Shown: in pieces, positions 9,867 to 15,816 of the stretch
How positions within the stretch are numbered: position 1 is the first letter of the stretch
Layout of the letters: each line of letters begins with the position of its first letter
Source: an uncultured Microbacterium sp.
GTDB taxonomy: Bacteria > Actinomycetota > Actinomycetes > Actinomycetales > Microbacteriaceae
Reading direction: 5' to 3'
Assembly: GCA_913774845.1 (NCBI GenBank)
Contig: CAJYJO010000015.1
Coordinates: forward strand, 1 to 64,000
DNA: 64,000 bases
Program-made: the position numbers and the translations under genes
Notes under the pieces: model-generated
The model's input: the letters and a program-made list of their open reading frames with translations, nothing else
Told to the model about the DNA's origin: nothing
Database searches by the model: none

Positions 9867-10637
9867 ATGAGTGGGGAGAGCACCGGGAAGGCGTCAACGT
9901 CGCGAGCTCTGACCACCCCTGATGAGATCGTCACGGCGGCCCTTGACATCATCGACCGGTCGGGAATCGATGCTCTCACCATGCGTCGTCTCGGATCCGA
10001 GCTAGGGGTATTCCCGGCATCGCTCTACTGGCACGTCGGCAACCGATCCCAGCTCCTTGGTCTGGTCTGCGAGAAGGTGCTTTCGCGTATCGAGCTGCCG
10101 CCTGCAGACCTCCCGTGGCGAGATTGGTTATTCACCTTCGGCCTACGGACTCGGCAGGTGATCGGAAGCCACCCGCGATTCGCCGCATACTTCGTCAGCA
10201 ACATCCAGACCAGCCAGTCCTCGCTGGACATCGCTGAACATACGATCGCGGCGCTCCGGCGTGCAGGCTTCGCCGGGCACGACCTCGTGCGCGCATACAA
10301 CGCAGTCACCGGAGCCGTCTTCGGATGGATCACCGGTGAGTTTGCTGCGAACCCTGAAGAGACCGGCGGAAGCGCCCGCTCCGCGATCGAAGGGCTCACG
10401 GCCGACACTGACCGCTATCCCAACATCCGGGATCTCTGGCCGCTGGCGGCAAACCGGGCGTACATGTTGCGGTGGGAATCGGGGGCTGGATCGCCCCTTG
10501 AGTCCAGCTTCGAGACAATGCTCAACGCTCTCCTCAACGGTCTAGCCCGTTCGCGTGAGATCGAGGAGATCGCCGCTCGGGCAGAAGCACCCGCAACCAG
10601 AGCCGCCGCGGCAACAGCACCGGGCCGACCCGAGTGA
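9867..10637 (+). CDS. TetR-family transcriptional regulator (paralogue 1)
   Basis: A 256-residue regulator with an N-terminal TetR helix-turn-helix (TMRRLGSELGVFPASLYWHVGNRSQLL) and a ligand-binding C-terminal domain ending in PLAANRAYMLRWESGAGSPL. It begins 25 bp after the hydrolase gene and may be cotranscribed with the importer operon, giving autoregulation. It is clearly paralogous to the minus-strand TetR next to it (same YWH recognition helix and the same C-terminal MLRW...SG..PL.SSF block). The C-terminal tail is Ala-rich and probably disordered. Confidence 0.9.
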   Translation: MSGESTGKASTSRALTTPDEIVTAALDIIDRSGIDALTMRRLGSELGVFPASLYWHVGNRSQLLGLVCEKVLSRIELPPADLPWRDWLFTFGLRTRQVIGSHPRFAAYFVSNIQTSQSSLDIAEHTIAALRRAGFAGHDLVRAYNAVTGAVFGWITGEFAANPEETGGSARSAIEGLTADTDRYPNIRDLWPLAANRAYMLRWESGAGSPLESSFETMLNALLNGLARSREIEEIAARAEAPATRAAAATAPGRPE

Positions 10638-10651
10638 GAACAATGCGTCGC

Positions 10652-11359
10652 TCAGCTCAACCGTGCACGTAGCCCCGCAAGTACTGTTTCAAGCACCATT
10701 GCAAACGAGGAATCGAGTGGGTTGGCCCGCCCCGAGGTCCATCGCAACATGAACGCCTGGTCCGCGGCGACCGGCATCACTCGTGCAAGTGTGGGGAAAA
10801 GGGTGCTGTCCACAGCTCTCAGGTCAGCCGCGAGAGTTTCCTGCCAATCGTCATCCCCCTCGGGAGGGGCTGATAGTTCCATCGTCACCCAGCCGAGGAC
10901 GACGCCGAAGAAGACGTTGTAGACCTCAACCAGCTCGGTCGAGGAAAAACCCGCGCGATCAAGGACGCGGAAGATGCGTTCCGCCAAGGGTAGGCCGCGG
11001 TCGGTGACGAGCATCTGACCTGTCACGATCCCGGCCAAGTGTGGATGCTCATGCATCGCACTGCGCATCTTCCGTGCCAGATCGCCGAGCCAGAGATCCC
11101 ATGCTGTTCCCTGGTCGTCTGCCAGCTCCAGGTCGTCGAAAATCAACGCCGACACTTCGCCGACGAGCTGCTCCTTCGTCCGGAAATGCCAGTACAACGC
11201 GCTCGGTCGCACCGTCAAGGCGGCAGCGAGAGAGCGCATCGTCATCCCCGACAAACCGTCCCGATCAACGAGCCCCAGCGCGACCCTGAGCACCTCCTGG
11301 CGGTTCAGCTCAGTACCGCCCACCGGGCGGCCGCGCCGCGATCGAGGGTTGTCCTTCAT
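10652..11359 (-). CDS. TetR-family transcriptional regulator (paralogue 2)
   Basis: A 235-residue regulator with HTH MTMRSLAAALTVRPSALYWHFRTKEQL and a C-terminal domain ending MPVAADQAFMLRWTSGRANPLDSSF. It is convergent with and homologous to the TetR gene at 9867. I chose ATG 11359 (MKDNPRSRRGRP, a basic N-terminal arm typical of TetR proteins); a longer frame runs to within 20 bp of the IS end. Its 5' end lies 44 bp from the left IS terminus, so its native promoter may be disrupted or supplied by the IS. Confidence 0.88.
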   Translation of the reverse strand: MKDNPRSRRGRPVGGTELNRQEVLRVALGLVDRDGLSGMTMRSLAAALTVRPSALYWHFRTKEQLVGEVSALIFDDLELADDQGTAWDLWLGDLARKMRSAMHEHPHLAGIVTGQMLVTDRGLPLAERIFRVLDRAGFSSTELVEVYNVFFGVVLGWVTMELSAPPEGDDDWQETLAADLRAVDSTLFPTLARVMPVAADQAFMLRWTSGRANPLDSSFAMVLETVLAGLRARLS

Positions 11360-11402
11360 CCCATCAGTCTTCCTCACGAGCTCACCGGCTCCGAAATCGC
11401 AT

Positions 11403-11427
11403 GGGTCTGCTGCACGGATAGGTGACA
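11403..11427. repeat. IS3-family left terminal inverted repeat
   Basis: This 25-bp terminus begins GGGTCTGCTGCACGG and ends GGTGACA. It is an exact reverse complement of 12659-12683. Confidence 0.95.
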
Positions 11428-11472
11428 TCTGATCTGGCTTGCCCCGCAGGGCGGGCCTGGAAGGATGCCATC

Positions 11473-11790
11473 GTGCCCAAGCCTTATCCGAAGGAGTTCC
11501 GCGACGACGTGGTGCGTGTCGCCGAGAACCGTGAGCCCGGTGTGACGATCGAGCGAATCGCCGCCGACTTCGGAGTCCACCCGATGACCCTCACGAAGTG
11601 GCTCGCCCGCTCCCGCGCCGAGAAGACCGCTGCCGATACCGGTGCTCCGTCGCCAACTGACCGAGACGCCGAGGTCCGCGAACTGCGGGCGCGCAACCGG
11701 CTGCTGGAGCAGGAGGTCGAGGTGCTGCGACGGGCGACGGCGTATCTGTCGCAGGCGCATCTGCCGGGAAAAGGCTCTACCCGCTCGTGA
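11473..11790 (+). CDS. IS3-family transposase OrfA (helix-turn-helix subunit)
   Basis: A 105-residue protein starting at GTG 11473 (PKPYPKEFRDDVVRVAENRE). It contains an HTH_Tnp_1 domain (IERIAADFGVHPMTLTKWL) and a C-terminal leucine-zipper helix (VRELRARNRLLEQEVEVLRRATAYLSQ) for multimerisation, as in all IS3 OrfA proteins. It binds the terminal inverted repeats. Its stop TGA overlaps the GTG of OrfB. Confidence 0.93.
   Translation: MPKPYPKEFRDDVVRVAENREPGVTIERIAADFGVHPMTLTKWLARSRAEKTAADTGAPSPTDRDAEVRELRARNRLLEQEVEVLRRATAYLSQAHLPGKGSTRS
11766..11772 (+). other. Programmed -1 frameshift heptamer GGGAAAA
   Basis: In the OrfA frame the heptamer reads G GGA AAA, fitting the X XXY YYZ rule for -1 slippage. 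After slippage, reading continues AGG CTC TAC CCG CTC GTG, joining OrfA to OrfB as ...LPGK-RLYPLVKELA, the conserved fused IS3 transposase junction. The frames lie in the required -1 relation. Confidence 0.75.
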
Positions 11791-12650
11791 AAGAGCTCGC
11801 CTGTGACGGGATCCCCGTCACGGTGACGTGCCGGGTCCTCAAGCTCGCCCGCCAGCCCTACTACCGCTGGCTCGCCAACCCCATCACCAACGCGGAGCTG
11901 GTGGAGGCATTTCGCGCGAACGCGCTGTTCGACGCGCACCGCGACGACCCCGAGTTCGGACACCGCCTCCTCGCCGATGAGGCCCGCGACGCCGGGGAGG
12001 CGATGTCCGACCGGACCGCATGGCGTATTGCGTCGAAGAACGGCTGGTGGTCGGCGTTTGGCAAGAAACGCGCACGCGGGAAAGGCCGCAAGGCCGGCCC
12101 TCCTGTTCACGACGACCTCGTCCAACGCGAGTTCATTGCGGACGCGCCGAACCGGCTCTGGCTGACCGACATCACCGAGCATCACACCGGCGAGAGCAAG
12201 CTCTACCTCTGCGCGATCAAGGATGTCTTCTCGGGCAAGATCGTCGGCTACTCGATCGACTCCCGGATGAAGTCCCGTCTCGTCGTCAACGCGATCGACA
12301 ACGCCGCCGCTCTGCGCGGGAACGTCGCCGGTTGCGTCGTACATTCCGACAGGGGCAGTCAATCTCGCTCCCGGAAGGCCATCCGCGCCCTGGCCCGTCA
12401 CCGCATGGTCGGATCGATGGGCAGAGTGGGAGAAGCGGGCGACAACGCCGCCATGGAGTCGTTCTTCTCGCTCCTGCAGAAGAACGTCCTCAACCGACGC
12501 TCCTGGACCACCCGTGAACAGCTGCGCATCGCGATCGTCACCTGGATCGAGCGAACCTACCACCGACGCCGTCGGCAAGACCGTCTCGGCCGTTTGACCC
12601 CGGTCGAGTTCGTGACAATGATGACCAAGACCCTGGCCCTCGCGGCCTGA
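11787..12650 (+). CDS. IS3-family transposase OrfB (DDE catalytic subunit)
   Basis: A 287-residue rve/DDE integrase-fold protein. The catalytic triad is visible: D in WLTDITEH, D in CVVHSDRGSQ, and E in NAAMESFFSLLQKNVL, the last 35 residues after the second as expected. The reading frame is intact, so the copy could be active. It is normally made as an OrfAB fusion by frameshifting at 11766; the GTG at 11787 would give free OrfB. Confidence 0.95.
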   Translation: MKELACDGIPVTVTCRVLKLARQPYYRWLANPITNAELVEAFRANALFDAHRDDPEFGHRLLADEARDAGEAMSDRTAWRIASKNGWWSAFGKKRARGKGRKAGPPVHDDLVQREFIADAPNRLWLTDITEHHTGESKLYLCAIKDVFSGKIVGYSIDSRMKSRLVVNAIDNAAALRGNVAGCVVHSDRGSQSRSRKAIRALARHRMVGSMGRVGEAGDNAAMESFFSLLQKNVLNRRSWTTREQLRIAIVTWIERTYHRRRRQDRLGRLTPVEFVTMMTKTLALAA

Positions 12651-12658
12651 CTAACCCC

Positions 12659-12683
12659 TGTCACCTATCCGTGCAGCAGACCC
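12659..12683. repeat. IS3-family right terminal inverted repeat
   Basis: This terminus reads TGTCACC...GCAGACCC and is the exact reverse complement of 11403-11427. The stop codon of the truncated minus-strand gene at 12684 lies inside it. Confidence 0.95.
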
Positions 12684-12930
12684 TGACGCCCGGCCCGCGG
12701 TCAGGCGTCGGGGTGGGAACCGGCGTCGACTGCTCGACCTCCCACACCACCTGCGCCTCCGCCGCCGACGGACGCCACACGTCGTCGAAGCCCAGCGTTC
12801 CCCCGGCCGGGCGGACGCGTTGGCCGCCTCGGCGTCGCGCCCGAGAGGCGACCCAGAGATGCCCAGCGCCCCACACCATGAGCAGCACGAAGACTGCGGG
12901 GATGCCCCAGGTGACAACGGCACCGATCAT
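12684..12930 (-). pseudogene. Small membrane-protein gene truncated by the IS
   Basis: The ATG at 12930 opens a frame with one N-terminal hydrophobic helix (VVTWGIPAVFVLLMVWGAGHLWVA), a basic patch, then DDVWRPSAAEAQVVWEVEQSTPVPTPTPDRGPGV. The last seven or eight codons (RVCCTDR) come from the IS terminus, which also supplies the stop codon. The 3' end is lost. No homologue function is known to me; the part left looks like a short actinobacterial single-pass membrane protein. Confidence 0.7.
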
Positions 12931-13112
12931 GTTGTCAGGCTGGGCCGCGGCGTCTTTGTCTCACACCGCAAGCTCTGCGACGACTACTCCTACGGGAAGC
13001 GACCGGTCGAGATGTGTCTGGGGAATCGCGACCGACACACTATCCGATCAGGCGTCGCGATACGCATCGACGACGCGGCTCGAGAGTGGGGCACCATGAG
13101 GCTCACGACGCC

Positions 13113-14291
13113 TCACCCCGACGCCGCCAGCACCGCCGCCAGCCCCTCCCGGAGATCGCGCACGAACTCCTCCGGCATCTCCAGCGCCGGAAAGTGGCCG
13201 CCCGCATCCGGCGCCCGCCATCGCACAATGCGGTGGAACCGCTCCTGCGCCCACGGCCGCGGGTGCTTCTCGATGTCGTGCGGGTAGGTGGTGAGGGCCG
13301 CGGGCACTGTCACCCGCAGGTCGGGGTCGAGCGACTGATGGCTCTCGAAGTAGATCCGCGCGGCTGACGCCCCGGTGGCGGTGAGCCAGTACAGGGTCAC
13401 GTTGTCGAGGAAGCGGTCGCGCGAGATGGTCTCGAACGGCGAGTCGACCGTGTCGCTCCACTCGAAGAACTTCTCGAGGATCCATGCGAGCAGCCCGACG
13501 GGCGAGTCGACCAGGGTGTACCCAATCGTCTGCGGCGAGGTCGCCATGACCTTCGCGTAGGCGAGACGGTTCCTCTCGAAGGCGCGGGTGTGCTCGACCC
13601 ACTGCCGTTCGGTGGCGTCCAGCCCGTCGAGACGGAGGCCGGGCGGCGCACTCGGCATGGTCGTGTGGATGCCGATGACGTGCGCCGGAAACCGGCCACC
13701 GAGCGCGATGGTGACCGGCCCGCCCCAATCACCCCCGTGGGCGAGGAACCGGTCGTACCCGAGCCTGCTCATGAGCGCGACCCACGCAGCCGCGATGCGT
13801 TCCGTACCCCACCCCTCTTCGGCGGGCTTGTCGGAGTAGCCGTACCCCGGAAGCGACGGCACGACGACGTGGAACGCCGGGGTCTCGGCATCCTGAGGTT
13901 GGGCGAGCTCGTCGATGACGTCGACGAACTCGGCGATGCTCCCCGGCCAGCCGTGGGTCAGGACGAGCGGGGTGGCATCCGGCTGCGGCGAACGGCGGTG
14001 AAGGAAATGGATGCCAAGCCCGTCGATGACCGTGCGGAACTGGCCGATCTCGTTCAGTCGACGCTCGAACGGCCGCCAGTCATAGGTGGTGCGCCAGTAC
14101 TCGATCAGCTCGACGATGTCGGCGAGGGGCGGGCCTTGCTCCCACCGATCGCGGCCTCGCGCGTCGTGGGGTGTCGTTGCGTGTTCGGGCAGTCGCGTCG
14201 AAGTCAGGCGTGCGCGCAGCGCGGCGAGGTCTTCGTCGGTGGCGTGCGCCTCGAAGCGCTCGACTCGGTCCGTCGTCATCTGGTCGCTCAT
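13113..14291 (-). CDS. Epoxide hydrolase (EHN-domain alpha/beta hydrolase)
   Basis: A 392-residue epoxide hydrolase. The N-terminal EHN lid (residues about 10-115) is followed by an alpha/beta hydrolase fold with the oxyanion HGWPGS motif, the nucleophile D in HGGDWGGPVTIALG and the charge-relay H in AGGHFPALEMPEEF. Length agrees with microsomal-type bacterial enzymes, which open epoxides to diols via an alkyl-enzyme ester. A GAGGAGC ribosome site precedes the ATG. It is divergent from a CGNR regulator with only 87 bp between them, so the regulator probably controls it. Confidence 0.92.
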   Translation of the reverse strand: MSDQMTTDRVERFEAHATDEDLAALRARLTSTRLPEHATTPHDARGRDRWEQGPPLADIVELIEYWRTTYDWRPFERRLNEIGQFRTVIDGLGIHFLHRRSPQPDATPLVLTHGWPGSIAEFVDVIDELAQPQDAETPAFHVVVPSLPGYGYSDKPAEEGWGTERIAAAWVALMSRLGYDRFLAHGGDWGGPVTIALGGRFPAHVIGIHTTMPSAPPGLRLDGLDATERQWVEHTRAFERNRLAYAKVMATSPQTIGYTLVDSPVGLLAWILEKFFEWSDTVDSPFETISRDRFLDNVTLYWLTATGASAARIYFESHQSLDPDLRVTVPAALTTYPHDIEKHPRPWAQERFHRIVRWRAPDAGGHFPALEMPEEFVRDLREGLAAVLAASG

Positions 14292-14357
14292 CGATGCTCC
14301 TCATCGCCCGGCGGGTGGAACCGGCTATGACGGTTCTAACACTTGGCTCGACGAACC

Positions 14358-14378
14358 GGAACCACCTAAGCTGGTTCC
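14358..14378. promoter_or_regulatory. Operator-like inverted repeat in the epoxide hydrolase/CGNR divergent region
   Basis: GGAACCA (14358-14364) and TGGTTCC (14372-14378) form perfect 7-bp arms with a 7-bp spacer and abut the ATG of the CGNR gene. Additional GGTTC/GAACC half sites lie upstream. Likely autoregulatory site of the CGNR protein; the regulator's transcript may be leaderless. Confidence 0.5.
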
Positions 14379-14984
14379 ATGACTGGTCGCGACCCGGAGT
14401 TCCGTCTCGGTTCCGTGCTCGCCACCACCTTCACGGGGACACTCACGGAACGGTTCGGCGCACCCGTAGAGCGAATCCCGACCCCCGCACGACTCGCAGA
14501 CTGGCTGCGCGAGGTGGACCTCGCGGTGGACGCGTGCTCGCCCGCCGACCTCGCTGCCGCGGTTGAGCTGCGCGAGGCGATCCATATCGCGGCGTCGGCT
14601 CAGGCCGTCGGGCAGCCGCGCCCTCGCGACGCCGTCGAGGTCATCAACGGGTTCAGCGCACGCGGCGGCGCCGTGGCAGTGCTCGCCGACGACGGCCGCC
14701 GGCGATGGTTCCTCGGACAGCCCGCGACCGTCGCGGCAGCCCTCGGGGTCGTGGCCACCGACGCCATCGAGATCCTCGCCGGCGTGCGCCCCGGCGCCCT
14801 CGCGCTCTGCGCCTCCCCCACCTGCCGCGCGGCGTTCTTCGACACCAGTCGCGGCCGCACGCGGCGGTGGTGCGATATGAACACGTGCGGCAACCACGAG
14901 AAGAAGGCGCGGTTGCGGGCGCGGCGGGGTGAGCGGCCGCTTGCACAAGGCACCGGGTCCTCGTTTTCGTCGTCGGTGGTCTAG
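14379..14984 (+). CDS. CGNR zinc-finger (ABATE-type) transcriptional regulator
   Basis: A 201-residue protein with an N-terminal ABATE/ginI-like domain (about residues 10-130) and a C-terminal CGNR zinc finger: CASPTCRAAFFDTSRGRTRRWCDMNTCGN, with four cysteines to bind Zn and CGN as the signature (Arg replaced by His). Such proteins are stress- or substrate-responsive DNA-binding regulators. Its divergence from the epoxide hydrolase suggests it controls detoxification. Confidence 0.88.
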   Translation: MTGRDPEFRLGSVLATTFTGTLTERFGAPVERIPTPARLADWLREVDLAVDACSPADLAAAVELREAIHIAASAQAVGQPRPRDAVEVINGFSARGGAVAVLADDGRRRWFLGQPATVAAALGVVATDAIEILAGVRPGALALCASPTCRAAFFDTSRGRTRRWCDMNTCGNHEKKARLRARRGERPLAQGTGSSFSSSVV

Positions 14985-15181
14985 TCGCAGCGGGACCTTG
15001 GGAGAACGGAGAGGTCGGAGTTGATCAAATATCACGAGACTCCAGCTCTCGTGGGCGTGTTCGCGCGCAAAGGCCGCGGCCCCCAACGTTCCAACCCGAC
15101 CAAGAAAACGACCACGCGGCGAGTTTCCGCTCAAGCTGGACGCGATCTGAGTCGCGACCCCCGCTCCGTCATAATGAGTCG

Positions 15182-15679
15182 ATGCCCGGGTACCTTGTCG
15201 CTATTCTCCATAGCCTGCCAACAGGCGATGGCTCCCCGACCTTAAGTCGCGTGGACAGCGCAAGACGGGCGTTGGGTTGCTGTAGAGGCTCCATCGCTAA
15301 TGTGTTCCCGGCGCCACTGGCGAACGTTCGACAGCTGAACCTTGCGCCCGGAGATCCAGCCATCTGGGAGACGGGACGCAACGGCATCCGCGCCGCCTTA
15401 TCGGCCGGACCTACCGATGTCCTTCTCGGCTACGGCTTGCAATTGCCGACCGGCGCCGCTCGCACCCCGTTCCGCGAGCAATTGCAGTGGTTGAGCGAAG
15501 AGCTCACCAACCTGCCCGCGCGGCTCTGGACGTTCGGGGGCCGTCCCGCGCATCCGTCTCGCTGGCAGCGCGTCAGCTACCGTCACCAGCCTGGCGCGAC
15601 CGTAGAAGAGGTGGCGAAAACCCTGCTGACTCGGGCAGTGCCCGAGGACCTCATACGTTGGCACGGTCAACCGGCTTGA
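15182..15679 (+). CDS. DUF1643-like protein at the edge of the accessory island
   Basis: A 165-residue protein I place only tentatively. The order CCRGSIANVFPAPLANVRQLN, then TDVLLGYGLQLPTG and LWTFGGRPAHPSRWQRVSY, resembles DUF1643 proteins (NLFxxR..., AWG..., GxPRHP). Function of that family is unknown. It has no transmembrane segment. It precedes the tandem-GHKL gene by 137 bp on the same strand and may belong to the same system. Nucleotide composition is less GC-rich than the flanking epoxide hydrolase region, consistent with transfer. Confidence 0.55.
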   Translation: MPGYLVAILHSLPTGDGSPTLSRVDSARRALGCCRGSIANVFPAPLANVRQLNLAPGDPAIWETGRNGIRAALSAGPTDVLLGYGLQLPTGAARTPFREQLQWLSEELTNLPARLWTFGGRPAHPSRWQRVSYRHQPGATVEEVAKTLLTRAVPEDLIRWHGQPA

Positions 15680-15816
15680 AAAATGGAACTCAGTAGATCT
15701 CATCAGCCTCCGAGACCGCCTCGCGTCCGTCAGTTGGAGACGCCCGTTCGCCCGACTAAGGCACGGCACCATGATAAGAATCAGCAGGGCAACTGCGCCA
15801 AACGACGGGAACCTCT

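Larger units (their letters stand above)
11403..12683 (+). mobile_element. Complete IS3-family insertion sequence, 1281 bp
   Basis: The element is bounded by perfect 25-bp inverted repeats and contains the two overlapping reading frames of IS3-family transposases plus a slippery heptamer for -1 frameshifting. No 3-4 bp target duplication is visible (left flank ...cgcat, right flank tgacg...). It truncates a small membrane-protein gene on its right and marks the junction between the lower-GC catabolic block and native-looking DNA. Confidence 0.95.

Noticed and set aside
11398..12688. Target-site duplication around the IS
   Set aside because: Flanking triplets and tetramers (cat/tga, gcat/tgac) differ; shifting the assumed ends inward does not produce a match either.
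12931..13112. Possible short coding frames between the truncated gene and the epoxide hydrolase
   Set aside because: No frame has a ribosome site or recognisable sequence; it is most likely the promoter of the truncated gene.
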